DNA of 64,000 bases from assembly GCF_000472505.1 (NCBI RefSeq), contig NZ_AWZR01000004.1, forward strand, positions 255,972 through 319,971. Reading direction: 5' to 3'. The position numbers were made by a program, and so were the translations under genes. The stretch is from Luteimonas sp. J29 (lineage in GTDB: Bacteria > Pseudomonadota > Gammaproteobacteria > Xanthomonadales > Xanthomonadaceae). Shown piece by piece: positions 49,067 through 60,729 of this stretch (positions within the stretch are counted from its first letter, which is position 1; each line of letters begins with the position of its first letter). The notes under the pieces are model-generated. The model had not been told where the DNA came from, ran no database searches, and saw nothing but the letters and a program-made list of their open reading frames with translations.

Positions 49067-49611
49067 GCGCGCGCGACGCGTCCCCCGGGGCGGTGGTCGG
49101 GTTCTGGCGCGAGGCCGGCTACGCCAGCTGGTTCAACGGCGGCGAGCATTTCGACGCGCTGTGCCGCGAGCGCTTCGCCGAGGCGCACTTCGCCGCCGCG
49201 CGGCGCGAATGCGAGCACTGGATGGGCAGTGCGCAGGGCGCGCTGGCGCTGCTCATCCTGCTCGACCAGATCCCGCGCAACATCTTCCGCGGCAGCGGCC
49301 ACGCCTTCGCCACCGACCCGCTGGCGCTGCACTACGCGCGGCGCATGGTGGACGCGGGCCTGGACCAGGCCATCGACGCGGAATTGCGCGCCTTCGCCTA
49401 CCTGCCGTTCGAGCATTCGGAGGACCTCGCCGACCAGCACCGCTCGGTCGCGCTGTTCGACGCGCTCGGCAACGCGGGCTACGCCCGCTACGCGCGGGCG
49501 CACCTGGAGGTGATCGAACGCTTCGGCCGCTTCCCGCACCGCAACCGCGCGCTGGGCCGCGACAGCACGCCGGAGGAGCAGGCCTGGCTCGACGCCGGCG
49601 GCGGCTTCTGA
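49063..49611 (+). CDS. DUF924 family protein
   Basis: A 182-aa all-helical protein. The motifs VVGFWREAGYASWFNG, LALLILLDQIPRNIFRGSGHAFATDPLAL and LPFEHSEDLADQ are the DUF924 landmarks (a TPR-like helical fold). Function unknown. GTG 49063 is preferred because it overlaps the upstream small ORF stop and gives the family N-terminus. A start 25 codons earlier adds nonconserved sequence. Confidence 0.85.
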   Translation: MSARDASPGAVVGFWREAGYASWFNGGEHFDALCRERFAEAHFAAARRECEHWMGSAQGALALLILLDQIPRNIFRGSGHAFATDPLALHYARRMVDAGLDQAIDAELRAFAYLPFEHSEDLADQHRSVALFDALGNAGYARYARAHLEVIERFGRFPHRNRALGRDSTPEEQAWLDAGGGF

Positions 49612-49621
49612 CTGCCGGTCG

Positions 49622-49720
49622 CCCGCAGGAGCGGCTTCAGCCGCGACCCGGCCATCCGGCCCTCGCGGAATGACCGCAAGCCTGCGCCAGTCTGGTCGCG
49701 GCTGAAGCCGCTCCTGCGGG
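49622..49720. repeat. perfect 27-bp inverted repeat of REP-like family C
   Basis: Unit 1 at 49622-49648 and its exact reverse complement at 49694-49720 share the core AGGAGCGGCTTCAGCCGCGA. A 45-bp spacer separates them. Each unit is itself palindromic (GCGGCT...AGCCGC). A third copy lies at 63955-63984. The arrangement is typical of RAYT-mobilised REP pairs. Confidence 0.85.
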
Positions 49721-49738
49721 ATTGCGCGGGGTCGTGGC

Positions 49739-50665
49739 TCAGTACTTCGGGATCGACGGATCCACCGTCTCCGACCAGGCCTGGATCCCGCCCTCGACGT
49801 TGTAGACGTTGCTGAAGCCCAGCGCGCGGAACTCCTGCGCCGCCTGGCCCGAGCGGCCGCCGCCATGGCACAGGAACGCCAGCGCGGTGTCCTTCGGCAG
49901 CGCCTCGATCGCGCCGCGACCCTCGTCGAAGGTGCGGAACGGCACCGGCACCGCGGCGATCGCGCGTTCCTCCGGCGGACGCACGTCCACCAGCACCAGT
50001 TCGCCGCGACGCACGCGCGCGTCGGCCTCGGCGGGGCTGATGCCCTGGACCGGCTTCGGGGCGTTCGGGTTCTCGATCACCAGCCCGCGGCCGCGGATGT
50101 CGTCGGCGAAATCGATGGTCATGCCGTCGGCGCGGCGCGCGCCGGCGAGGTCGAACTGCACCCGCACCCCGTCCACGTCCACCGCGATCGCGTCCGGGTC
50201 GACGGGGCCGAGGTTGAGCCGGGTGCGGAAGTTGCGGTCGATGTCGACCAGCAGCGCGACTTCGCCGCCGGCGTCCTCGATCGCCTGGCGGATCATCTTC
50301 AGCGCCGCCGGCGTGATCGTCACCGACGGCGGCGTGCGGTCGGGCGGCGGCAGGCCAAGCGCGGCGTGCAGTTCGCCGGCGTTGAGCATCTGGGCGATGA
50401 TGTCGCTGCCGCCGACGAGCTCGCCGTCGATGTACAGCTGCGGGATCGTCGGCCAGTCGCCGTAGACCTTGATGCCCTCGCGGATCTCCGGGTCGGCCAG
50501 CACGTCCACGTGCGCGTACTCGGCGCCGATCGCGTCGAGCGCCGACACCGCGCGGGCCGAGAAACCGCACTGCGGCATGGACGGCACGCCCTTCATGAAC
50601 AGCACGGCGCGGTTGGCCTTGAGCAGGGCGTCGATGCGGGCGCGCACGGCGGGGTCGAGGGACAT
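49739..50665 (-). CDS. grxD: monothiol glutaredoxin/HesB-like/rhodanese fusion
   Basis: A 308-aa fusion. The N-terminal Grx4-type domain (about 1-105) has CGFS at 33-36 (MPQCGFSARAV) and the WPTIPQLYIDGELVGG block, typical of Fe-S carrying glutaredoxins. The middle (about 112-200) resembles an A-type carrier (DGMTIDFADDIRGRGLVIENPNAP) but has no cysteine. The C-terminal rhodanese domain has C266 in FLCHGGGRSG. Probably links Fe-S handling and sulfur transfer. Divergent from the deacetylase gene. Confidence 0.94.
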   Translation of the reverse strand: MSLDPAVRARIDALLKANRAVLFMKGVPSMPQCGFSARAVSALDAIGAEYAHVDVLADPEIREGIKVYGDWPTIPQLYIDGELVGGSDIIAQMLNAGELHAALGLPPPDRTPPSVTITPAALKMIRQAIEDAGGEVALLVDIDRNFRTRLNLGPVDPDAIAVDVDGVRVQFDLAGARRADGMTIDFADDIRGRGLVIENPNAPKPVQGISPAEADARVRRGELVLVDVRPPEERAIAAVPVPFRTFDEGRGAIEALPKDTALAFLCHGGGRSGQAAQEFRALGFSNVYNVEGGIQAWSETVDPSIPKY

Positions 50666-50763
50666 GGCGGCGATCCTTGGAGCGGGCCGACCATGGTAGC
50701 GCGAAGCCGTCTTCGCGGCCTGAAACGCGGTGTTGCGGGGCCGCGGGTGGCATGATCCAGGTC

Positions 50764-51579
50764 ATGGAACCGTTGCATCGCCCGCCCCGCCGCCCGCACG
50801 CCTGGCTGCCGCTGCTGCTGGCCTCGCAGGCGCTGGTGGCGCTGGCGTGGTGGCAGTGGGGCTGGGGCGTCGGCCTTGCGCTGATGCTGGCCAGCCACGC
50901 CGTGGCCTGGTGGGGCGTGCTGGCGCCGAACTCGGCGCTGTACGGCCCGGTGCTCACCCGGCTGCCCGCGCGGGTGCCGACGGTCTGGCTGACGATCGAC
51001 GACGGCCCGTCGGACGACACCGCCGCGATCCTCGACCTGCTCGACGCGCACGACGCGCGCGCCACGTTCTTCCTGGTCGGCGAGCGCGCCGCCGCGCGCC
51101 CGGAGCTGGTGCGCGCGATCGTGGCGCGCGGGCACGGCATCGGCAACCACAGCAGGACCCATCCCCAGGCCCGGTTCTGGGCGCTGGGGCCGAGGCGGAT
51201 GCGCGAGGAGATCGCCGGCGCCCAGCGCCAGCTCGCGGCCATCGCCGGCCGGGCGCCGCGGTGGTTCCGCGCGGTGGTCGGCCACGCCAATCCCTTCGTG
51301 CACGCGCCGCTGCGCGACCTCGGCCTGGCGCGCGTGGCGTGGAGCGCGCGCGGCTTCGACGCGGTGCACGGCGACGTGGACAGGGTGCTGGCGCGGATCG
51401 GCCGCGACCTGGCGCCGGGCGCGATCGTGCTGCTGCACGAGGGCGCCGCGCACGGGCGCTGCGTGGAGATCATCGCCGGCGTGCTGCGGCGGCTGGAGGA
51501 ACAGGGTCTGCGGGCCGTGCTGCCGGACGGGGACGGGCCCGTGCCCGGCGCGGGCATCGCGCCGGCGACGCGCGCCTGA
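50764..51579 (+). CDS. polysaccharide deacetylase family protein
   Basis: A 271-aa NodB-fold protein. An N-terminal hydrophobic stretch (about 13-48) makes one or two membrane segments, then the NodB core begins with WLTIDDGPSDDTAAILDLL. It goes on through ATFFLVGERA and GHGIGNHSRTHPQARFW, the zinc and catalytic motifs. ATG 50764 (MEPLHRPPRR) is chosen over ATG 50752. It ends 3 bp from the convergent methyltransferase gene. Substrate could be peptidoglycan or an exported glycan. Confidence 0.88.
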   Translation: MEPLHRPPRRPHAWLPLLLASQALVALAWWQWGWGVGLALMLASHAVAWWGVLAPNSALYGPVLTRLPARVPTVWLTIDDGPSDDTAAILDLLDAHDARATFFLVGERAAARPELVRAIVARGHGIGNHSRTHPQARFWALGPRRMREEIAGAQRQLAAIAGRAPRWFRAVVGHANPFVHAPLRDLGLARVAWSARGFDAVHGDVDRVLARIGRDLAPGAIVLLHEGAAHGRCVEIIAGVLRRLEEQGLRAVLPDGDGPVPGAGIAPATRA

Positions 51580-51582
51580 GGC

Positions 51583-52281
51583 TCAGCCCGGACGCCTGGC
51601 CACCACCATCCAGTTGTTGAACGGGGTGTTGCCGAACCACGGCGCGATGTCCACGTCGAGGCCGGCCGCATCGAAGCGCGCGCGCAGTTCGTCGCCGGTG
51701 GGGTAGTGCCGCGGCCGGTCCGGCATCCAGCCGGTGAGCGCGGCGAAGCGGTCGCCGGCGCGCGTGCGCCGGATCCGCGCGCCGCCATCGTCGAGCGCGG
51801 CGCGCATCACCAGCAGCCCGCCCGGCGCCAGCATCGCGATCGCCGCGTCGAGCAGCGCCGCCTGCTGGTCGCGGGTGAGGAACTGGAGCACGTCGAGGAT
51901 CGCCACGCTGCCGTGGTGCGCCGGCCAGCCCGCGCCCAGGTCCATGACCTCGAAGCGCACGCCTTCGAGCCCGGCGCGTCCGGCGATGCGGCGCGCGCGC
52001 TCGATCTTCGGCGCGTCGATGTCCACGCCCAGGTAGGGCATGGCCTGGCCGTCGCGGCGCAGCGCGTGCGCCAGCAGGCCGAGCCCGCAGCCCAGGTCGA
52101 TCAGCGGCGCGGCGTGCCCGCGCAGCAGGTCGAGCACGCCCGGGTACAGCGGGTCGGTGCGCAGCTTCGACAGCGCGTAGTAGTAGTGGTAGCGGTTGCC
52201 GAGCGGGCGCTCGGGCAGGAAGGCGCGGGCGATGCCCCGGGCGGCTTCCGCATCCATGGGCCGCGGGACGGACCGGTTCAT
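51583..52281 (-). CDS. class I SAM-dependent methyltransferase
   Basis: A 232-aa methyltransferase. The SAM-binding motif LIDLGCGLGLLAHALRRD is at about 62-78, followed by YLGVDIDAPKIERARR. The motif GSVAILDVLQFLTRDQQAALLDAAIAMLAPGGLLVMRAAL gives the post-I regions. The family is not more closely assigned. The ATG overlaps the SGNH stop by 4 bp. Last gene of the aminotransferase-SGNH-methyltransferase operon. Confidence 0.9.
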   Translation of the reverse strand: MNRSVPRPMDAEAARGIARAFLPERPLGNRYHYYYALSKLRTDPLYPGVLDLLRGHAAPLIDLGCGLGLLAHALRRDGQAMPYLGVDIDAPKIERARRIAGRAGLEGVRFEVMDLGAGWPAHHGSVAILDVLQFLTRDQQAALLDAAIAMLAPGGLLVMRAALDDGGARIRRTRAGDRFAALTGWMPDRPRHYPTGDELRARFDAAGLDVDIAPWFGNTPFNNWMVVARRPG

Positions 52282-52910
52282 GGCCGCGACAGTAGCCCAC
52301 GCGCGACCGGAAGCGCCAGCTGCGCCCAGGCCGTGTACATCGCCGCGGAGGGATGCAGGCCGTCGTCGGCCAGCATCGCGGGCTTCGCGCCGTGGGCGCG
52401 GCTGTGCGCGGTCACATCGACGAAGGCGACGCCGCGGCCGTCGCAGGTGTCCCGCGCGACGGCGTTGAAGGCGTCGAGCTCGCGCGCGACCTGGTCCAGG
52501 TCGCGCCCGGACTGGCGCGCGAACGGGGTCACGCCCCAGTCGGGGATCGACAGCACCAGCACCCGGTCCGCGCGCCCGCCGGCGAACCCGGTCGCGCGTT
52601 CGAGCAGGCCGGCGAACTGCTCGCGGTACTCCTCCAGAGGCCGGCCGCGGTACTGGTTGTTGACCCCGATGAGCAGGCTCACCAGCGCGAACGGCCCCAT
52701 CGGCGCGGCGGCCTCGATGCCGGCCCGCAGTTCGTCGGTGGTCCAGCCGGTGGTGGCGACGATCTGCGGATCCTCGAGCGCGAGCCCTTCCCCGCGCAGC
52801 GCGCGCGCCAGCAGCACCGGCCAGCGGCCGGCCGGATCGACGCCCTCGCCGATGGTGTAGCTGTCGCCCAGCGCCAGGAAGCGCCGGGTGGGGCCGGCGT
52901 CGCCGGTCAC
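52278..52910 (-). CDS. SGNH/GDSL-type esterase
   Basis: A 210-aa hydrolase with GDS block FLALGDSYTIGEG (nucleophile Ser), Gly in GWTTDELRAGIEAA, Asn in LIGVNNQYRG and the C-terminal DGLHPSAAMYT (Asp-His). Translation from GTG 52910 overlaps the upstream aminotransferase stop (GTGA). The downstream methyltransferase ATG overlaps its stop. No signal peptide, so it acts in the cytoplasm. Confidence 0.9.
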   Translation of the reverse strand: MTGDAGPTRRFLALGDSYTIGEGVDPAGRWPVLLARALRGEGLALEDPQIVATTGWTTDELRAGIEAAAPMGPFALVSLLIGVNNQYRGRPLEEYREQFAGLLERATGFAGGRADRVLVLSIPDWGVTPFARQSGRDLDQVARELDAFNAVARDTCDGRGVAFVDVTAHSRAHGAKPAMLADDGLHPSAAMYTAWAQLALPVARGLLSRP

Positions 52911-54175
52911 GCGGCCGGTCGCGCCTTCTTCTTCAGCGGCACGACCCTGGTGTGCGCCTGGGCGCGCCGCTCGAGCACGCGCTCGATGCGCGCGAACACC
53001 TCGCGCACCACGTCCGGCTGCGGCAGCAGGGTCACGCGGAAGTGGTTGCGGTAGGGCACGTTGAAGCTGGTGCCGGGCACGATCAGCACGTGTTCGGTTT
53101 CCAGCAGTTCCAGGGCGAAGGCGTGGTCGTCGAAGCCCTCGGCCGCCGCGCCGACCACGCCCGGGAAGGCGTAGAGCGCGCCCGCCGGCGCCGTCAGCGA
53201 CAGGTGCGGGCTGGCCTCGCAGGCCTCGACCACCGCGCGCCGGGTCTCGTACAGGCGGCCGCCCGGGCTGCACAGCGGGGTGATGGTGTCGGTCCCGTCG
53301 AGCGCGGCCGCGATCGCAAACTGGCCGGGCACGTTCGAGCACAGGCGCAGCGCGCCGAGCAGGTCCATGGCGTGGCAGAACTCGGTGCTGCGCTTCGGGT
53401 CGCCCGACAGCACCGCCCAGCCCACGCGCCAGCCGCAGGCGCGGTGCACCTTGGACAGGCCGCCGAACGACAGGCACGGCGCGTCGCCGGCGATCGGCGC
53501 CACCGGCACGAACGCGTTGCCGTCGTAGAGGATGCTGTCGTAGATCTCGTCGCACAGCAGCAGCAGGTTGTGGCGGCTGGCGATGGCGGCGATGCGCTCG
53601 AGCAGCTCGCGCGGATAGTTGGCGCCGGTCGGGTTGTTCGGGTTGATCAGCACGATCGCGCGCGTGCGCGCCGACACCAGCGCCTCGATCTCCACCGGGT
53701 CGGGCAGGAAGCCGTTCTCCGCGTGGCACTGGTAGAACACGGGGCGGCCCTCGTTGAGGATCGTCGCCGCCGACCACAGCGGGTAGTCGGGCGAGGGCAC
53801 GAGCACCTCGTCGCCGGGGTTGAGCAGGGCGCGCAGCGAGATGTCGATCAGCTCGCTCACGCCGTTGCCGACGAACACCCGCTCGGGCGAGGCGTACGGC
53901 GTGCCGCGGGCGACGTGGTGGGCGGCGATCGCCTCGCGCGCCTCGGGCAGGCCCTGCTGGTGGGTGTAGGGATCGGTGCGGTGGATGTGGTCGGCGATCG
54001 CCCGCTGCAGGTGCTCGGGCGCGCGGAAGCCGAACGCGCCGGGGTTGCCGATGTTGAGCTTGATCAGCTGCCGGCCCCGGGTCTCGAGCTCGCGGGCCCG
54101 CCGGGCCAGCTCGCCGCGGATCTCGTAGCGGACTTCGGACAGGCGTTGGCGGACGGGCAGGCTGGGAGCGGACAT
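52907..54175 (-). CDS. class I aminotransferase (AlaA-like)
   Basis: A 422-aa PLP enzyme close to AlaA-type alanine/pyruvate aminotransferases. The fold-type I features are LKLNIGNPGAFGF-like LIKLNIGNPGAFGF, the NNPTGANYPRELL block, and the PLP lysine K242 in SFGGLSKVHRACGWRVGW. The C-terminal Arg region is FRVTLLP. ATG 54175 gives MSAPSLPVRQRLSEVRYEIRG. First gene of a three-gene operon with 4-bp overlaps. Divergent from rsgA. Confidence 0.93.
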   Translation of the reverse strand: MSAPSLPVRQRLSEVRYEIRGELARRARELETRGRQLIKLNIGNPGAFGFRAPEHLQRAIADHIHRTDPYTHQQGLPEAREAIAAHHVARGTPYASPERVFVGNGVSELIDISLRALLNPGDEVLVPSPDYPLWSAATILNEGRPVFYQCHAENGFLPDPVEIEALVSARTRAIVLINPNNPTGANYPRELLERIAAIASRHNLLLLCDEIYDSILYDGNAFVPVAPIAGDAPCLSFGGLSKVHRACGWRVGWAVLSGDPKRSTEFCHAMDLLGALRLCSNVPGQFAIAAALDGTDTITPLCSPGGRLYETRRAVVEACEASPHLSLTAPAGALYAFPGVVGAAAEGFDDHAFALELLETEHVLIVPGTSFNVPYRNHFRVTLLPQPDVVREVFARIERVLERRAQAHTRVVPLKKKARPAA

Positions 54176-54300
54176 CGGCGTGGCGGGGCAGGGGCGGCGG
54201 ATGGCCGCGGAAAGGGCTGATCATACGCCTGTCCCGGGCCTCCACGGCCTGCGCGGCGGCGGCCCCGGGACAGGGCCTAGAATCGCTCCATGCAAACGCC

Positions 54301-55395
54301 GTGCACGAACGCTTGAATCCCGACTTCGACGCCCTGCGCGGCATCGGCTGGCCCTGGCCGGGCGCGCCCGGCCCCGGGCCCTGGGCCGAGCTGATGGCCG
54401 CGCATCCGCGGGCCCGTCCCGCGCGCGTGGTCGAACAGCATCGCGCCGGTTACGTGGTTGCCGATGCAACCGAGCCGGCCGCGAGCGTCGAATCGCCGCC
54501 GCAGTGGCAGCGTCCGCCGGGCTACCGCCGCGGCAAGGTGGCGCCCGGGGAGCGCGCGGTGGTCGGCGACTGGGTGCTGGTCGAGGACGGGCGCATCGTC
54601 GCCCTGCTGCCCCGGCGCAACGCGCTCAAGCGCGCCGCCGCCGGCGAGCACTACCGCCAGCAGCTGATCGCCGCCAACGTCGATGTCGCCATCATCGCCT
54701 GCGGGCTCGACGGCGACTTCAATCCGCGCCGGATCGAGCGCTACCTGCTGCTGGCCCGGGCCGAGGACGTGCGGCCGGTGGTGGTGCTGACCAAGGCCGA
54801 CCTGCCCGGCGCCGATCCCGATGCCGCGCGCGCCGCGCTGGCCGACGTGCTCGGCGGCGACGTGCCGGTGCTGGCGGTCAACGCACGCGACCCGGCGACC
54901 GCGCAGGCGCTGGCGCCGTGGCTCGGGCCGGGCGTGACCGCGGTGCTGGTCGGCTCGTCCGGCGCCGGCAAGTCCACCCTCACCAACACCCTGCTCGGCC
55001 ATGAGCGGATGAAGACCGGCGCGGTGCGCGGGCGCGACGCGCGCGGGCGCCACACCACCACCCACCGCGCCCTGATCCCGCTGCCCTCGGGCGCGTGCCT
55101 GATCGACACCCCGGGCATGCGCGAACTCAAGCCGACCGGCGAGGAAGACCTGGGCGACGGCTTCGCCGACATCGAGGCCCTGGCCGCCGGCTGCCGCTTC
55201 CGCGACTGCCGCCACCAGGCCGAACCGGGCTGCGCGGTGCGCGCCGCGGTCGAGGCCGGCGAACTGGACCCGGGGCGGCTGGCGAACTACCACAAGCTGC
55301 GCGGCGAAGTCGCCGGCGCCGCCGACCGGCTCGCCTCGCGGCTGGGGCACAGGCCCGGTGCGCGCGGGCCCGGCCGGGGGCCGGCGCGGCGCTGA
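54301..55395 (+). CDS. rsgA: ribosome small subunit-dependent GTPase A
   Basis: A 364-aa circularly permuted GTPase that helps 30S maturation. The OB-fold N-terminus (about 42-105) is followed by G4 TKADLP (about 164-169), then G1 GSSGAGKST at 218-226 and G3 DTPG. The permuted order (G4 before G1) is diagnostic. A C-terminal zinc knuckle is visible at GCRFRDCRHQAEPGC. Starts at GTG 54301. Divergent from the aminotransferase operon. Confidence 0.96.
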   Translation: MHERLNPDFDALRGIGWPWPGAPGPGPWAELMAAHPRARPARVVEQHRAGYVVADATEPAASVESPPQWQRPPGYRRGKVAPGERAVVGDWVLVEDGRIVALLPRRNALKRAAAGEHYRQQLIAANVDVAIIACGLDGDFNPRRIERYLLLARAEDVRPVVVLTKADLPGADPDAARAALADVLGGDVPVLAVNARDPATAQALAPWLGPGVTAVLVGSSGAGKSTLTNTLLGHERMKTGAVRGRDARGRHTTTHRALIPLPSGACLIDTPGMRELKPTGEEDLGDGFADIEALAAGCRFRDCRHQAEPGCAVRAAVEAGELDPGRLANYHKLRGEVAGAADRLASRLGHRPGARGPGRGPARR

Positions 55396-55511
55396 GCGGA
55401 CCCGCGGGGCCCGGCGCACGCACCGGCCGCGCTCGCGCCCGTGCCGCCGGGCGATGACATCCGCGCCGACATTGCCCAGCATGGCGGGGCCCAGGCCGAC
55501 AGGACGCGCGG

Positions 55512-56753
55512 ATGACCGATCCCATCGCCCACCACGCCGCGCTCGACGCGCGCATGGTCCGCGCCGCGCGCGAGCTGCGGGTGCTGTCGCTGGCCAGCTG
55601 GCCGGCCGCGGTGCAGGAGCGCTTCCTCGCGGACTACGCGCGCGGCCGGGCCCGGCTGCCGGCCCACGCATACCCGCGCCGCGACTTCGGCCCCCAGCGG
55701 CGCGAACTCGAGGCGATCGCCGCCGAGGCCGACCCGGGCCACCCGCTCGGGGCCTACCTGGTGGAGTCGGCGCGCGACTGGGACCTGGCCGCGCGCATGC
55801 TCGAGGCGCTGGGCACGCGCGAGGCCGGCGCGCTGTCGGTGATGCTCTACGGCCATCCGCGCGACCCGCTGCCCGGCGGCGGGCCGAGCGCGCGCGAGGC
55901 CGCGGCGCACTTCATCGGCATCGCCGACGAGCTCGACCGCGAACTGGTCGCGCCCGAGGAGCAGGTGAAGATCTCCGCGACCGCGCTCCAGCTGCAGCTG
56001 CAGAACCAGCTCGACGCCTTCTTCGGCGGGCGCGTGGTGGCGGTCGAACTCGACCCCGACCTGATCGCCAAGGCCGCCGCCGGCGCGTTCCGGATCCGCC
56101 TGCGCGGCGGCGCGGCCTTCAGCGACTACGACCAGGCCCAGCTGCTGCACCACGAGGCGCTGGTGCATTCGCTCACCGCGCTCAATGGCCGCGAGCAGCA
56201 GGTCCTGCCGAGCCTGGCCATGTCCTCGCCGCGGGTCACCGCGACCCAGGAGGGCCTGGCGGTGCTGGCCGAGCAGATCACCGGCAGCCTCGACATCGAG
56301 CGCATGAAGCGGGTCAGCCTGCGCACCGAGGCGATCGCGATGGCGCTGGAGGGCGCCGACTTCCTGCAGGTGTTCCGGCACTTCATGGACGCCGGCCAGG
56401 ACGCGGCCGAGAGTTTCTCCTCGGCCCAGCGCGTGTTCCGCGGCGTGCCGGTGGAGGGCGGCACGGCATTCGCCAAGGACACCGTGTACCTGCGCGGCCT
56501 GGTCGAGGTGCACACCTTCTTCCGCCACGCCCTGCGCGAAGGCCGCCTGCGCCAGTGCCGGCGCCTGTTCGCGGGCAAGATGACCCTGCACGACGTGGAA
56601 CGCTTCGAGCCGCTGTTCGAGGCCGGGGTGCTGGCCCCGCCGCGCTGGCTGCCGCCGTGGACGGCGCGCGCGAACGGGCTGGCCGGCCTGCTCGCGTTCT
56701 CGCTGTTCGCCAACCGCATCCGCCTCGACCGGCTCTCCGACGGCGGGGCCTGA
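55512..56753 (+). CDS. flavohemoglobin expression-modulating QEGLA motif protein (DUF1704)
   Basis: A 413-aa protein of the DUF1704 family. The metal-protease-like site HEALVH is at 214-219 ([10 protein letters not shown]), the HExxxH form related to eukaryotic tyrosine carboxypeptidases. The QEGLA motif is at 246-250 ([13 protein letters not shown]). The C-terminus lacks further known domains. The bacterial function is unknown. It lies 116 bp after rsgA and 55 bp before dctA, and may be co-transcribed with either. Confidence 0.91.
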   Translation: MTDPIAHHAALDARMVRAARELRVLSLASWPAAVQERFLADYARGRARLPAHAYPRRDFGPQRRELEAIAAEADPGHPLGAYLVESARDWDLAARMLEALGTREAGALSVMLYGHPRDPLPGGGPSAREAAAHFIGIADELDRELVAPEEQVKISATALQLQLQNQLDAFFGGRVVAVELDPDLIAKAAAGAFRIRLRGGAAFSDYDQAQLLHHEALVHSLTALNGREQQVLPSLAMSSPRVTATQEGLAVLAEQITGSLDIERMKRVSLRTEAIAMALEGADFLQVFRHFMDAGQDAAESFSSAQRVFRGVPVEGGTAFAKDTVYLRGLVEVHTFFRHALREGRLRQCRRLFAGKMTLHDVERFEPLFEAGVLAPPRWLPPWTARANGLAGLLAFSLFANRIRLDRLSDGGA

Positions 56754-56808
56754 CGCACGCGCGGCACCGCCGCTACAGTGCGCCGCAGCCCACGAGGATC
56801 CGCATCCG

Positions 56809-58167
56809 ATGCCCGCCCCGTCGTCCGTCGCCGCCCCGGCCGTGCCGCGCCTACCCTGGTACCGGCAGCTGTACGTGCAGGTGCTGCTGGCGATCGCGGC
56901 CGGCGCCCTGCTCGGCCATTTCCATCCGGCGCTGGCCGAGCAGTTCAAGCCGCTCGGCGACGGCTTCATCAAGCTGGTCAAGATGATCATCGCGCCGGTG
57001 GTCTTCCTCACCATCGCCACCGGCATCGCCGGCATGCCGCAGCTGCGCACGGTGGGCCGGGTGTTCGGCAAGGCGATGGCCTACTTCCTGTTCTTCTCCA
57101 CCCTGGCGCTGGTGGTGGGCCTGCTGGTGGCGCACGTGGTGCGGCCGGGCGCGGGCATGGACATCGATCCGGCGACGCTGGACGCCCCCGCGATCCAGGG
57201 CTACGTGCAGAAGTCGCACGAGATGACCCTGGTCGGGTTCCTGCTCGACGTGATCCCCGACACCCTGCTGGGCGCCTTCACCGGCGGCAACATCCTGCAG
57301 GTGCTGTTCGTGGCGGTGCTGTTCGGCATCGCCCTGGCGCTGACCGGCGAGCGCGGACGCCCAGTGCAGGCGCTGCTGGAGGCGCTGACCGCGCCGGTGT
57401 TCCGGCTGGTGCACCTGCTGATGAAGGCCGCGCCGGTCGGCGCGTTCGGCGCGATCGCCTTCACCATCGGCAAGTTCGGCCTGGCCTCGCTGGCCAACCT
57501 GGCCTGGCTGGTCGGCACCTTCTACCTGACCTCGCTGCTGTTCGTGCTGGTGGTGCTGGGCGCGGTGTGCCGGCTGTGCGGGTTCTCGATCCTGAAGCTG
57601 GCCCGCTACCTGCGCGCGGAGCTGCTGCTGGTGCTGGGCACCTCCTCCTCGGAGTCGGCGCTGCCCTCGCTGATGGAGAAGATGGAGCGCGCCGGCTGCG
57701 GCAAGTCGGTGGTCGGGCTGGTGGTGCCCACCGGCTATTCGTTCAACCTCGACGGCACCAACATCTACATGACCCTGGCTGCCCTGTTCATCGCCCAGGC
57801 CACCAACACCGAGCTCACCGCCTGGCAGCAGCTGACCCTGCTGCTGGTGGCGATGGTCAGCTCCAAGGGCGCGGCCGGGGTGACCGGCGCGGGCTTCATC
57901 ACCCTGGCGGCGACGCTGTCGGTGGTGCCGACCATCCCGGTGGCGGGCATGGCGCTGGTGCTGGGCGTCGACCGCTTCATGAGCGAATGCCGCTCGCTCA
58001 CCAACTTCATGGGCAACGCGGTGGCCAGCGTGGTGGTCGCGCGCTGGGAGAACGCGCTCGACCGCGCGGCGCTGGAGGCAGCGCTGTCGGAAGGTTCGAT
58101 GCCGCTCGCCGCCGCGCCGGACCCGGCGGCCGGCCGCGGCGACCCGCGCGCCCTGGACACCGACTGA
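56809..58167 (+). CDS. dctA: dicarboxylate/amino acid:cation symporter (DctA type)
   Basis: A 452-aa inner-membrane importer of C4-dicarboxylates, using cation gradients. About eight helices and two re-entrant loops are seen. Motifs are [53 protein letters not shown] and [20 protein letters not shown], which contain the substrate-binding residues. The length fits DctA (about 430 aa). The neighbouring maeB downstream supports malate uptake and conversion to pyruvate. Confidence 0.94.
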   Translation: MPAPSSVAAPAVPRLPWYRQLYVQVLLAIAAGALLGHFHPALAEQFKPLGDGFIKLVKMIIAPVVFLTIATGIAGMPQLRTVGRVFGKAMAYFLFFSTLALVVGLLVAHVVRPGAGMDIDPATLDAPAIQGYVQKSHEMTLVGFLLDVIPDTLLGAFTGGNILQVLFVAVLFGIALALTGERGRPVQALLEALTAPVFRLVHLLMKAAPVGAFGAIAFTIGKFGLASLANLAWLVGTFYLTSLLFVLVVLGAVCRLCGFSILKLARYLRAELLLVLGTSSSESALPSLMEKMERAGCGKSVVGLVVPTGYSFNLDGTNIYMTLAALFIAQATNTELTAWQQLTLLLVAMVSSKGAAGVTGAGFITLAATLSVVPTIPVAGMALVLGVDRFMSECRSLTNFMGNAVASVVVARWENALDRAALEAALSEGSMPLAAAPDPAAGRGDPRALDTD

Positions 58168-58320
58168 CCCGCGCCGGCGCCGGCGCGCCGCGGCGGGCGC
58201 CTCGGCATCCGGGTGCGTGCCGTCCGCGTCGCGTCGCGGCCCGCGGCCCGCCGCGCCGCCGCCGCGGGCCTGCCCGCGTCGTGCCGCAATCGGCGGCCCG
58301 GCTGCTCCGATCGTGCAGGA

Positions 58321-58345
58321 AGCCCCGGAGGGGAGGGGCTAGAAT
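58321..58345 (+). promoter_or_regulatory. candidate promoter element before maeB
   Basis: The hairpin AGCCCC...GGGGCT (58321-58340) overlaps TAGAAT at 58340-58345, a -10-like hexamer, 27 bp before the maeB ATG. A similar CTAGAATC string occurs just before rsgA (54278-54285). No convincing -35 was identified. Confidence 0.3.
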
Positions 58346-58372
58346 CCGGGTTCCGCTTCCCGCCCGCCGACC

Positions 58373-60691
<2,319 letters not shown>

Positions 60692-60729
60692 GCGGGGGTT
60701 CCGGCGGCGCGTCGAGGCCCCCATCCCGG

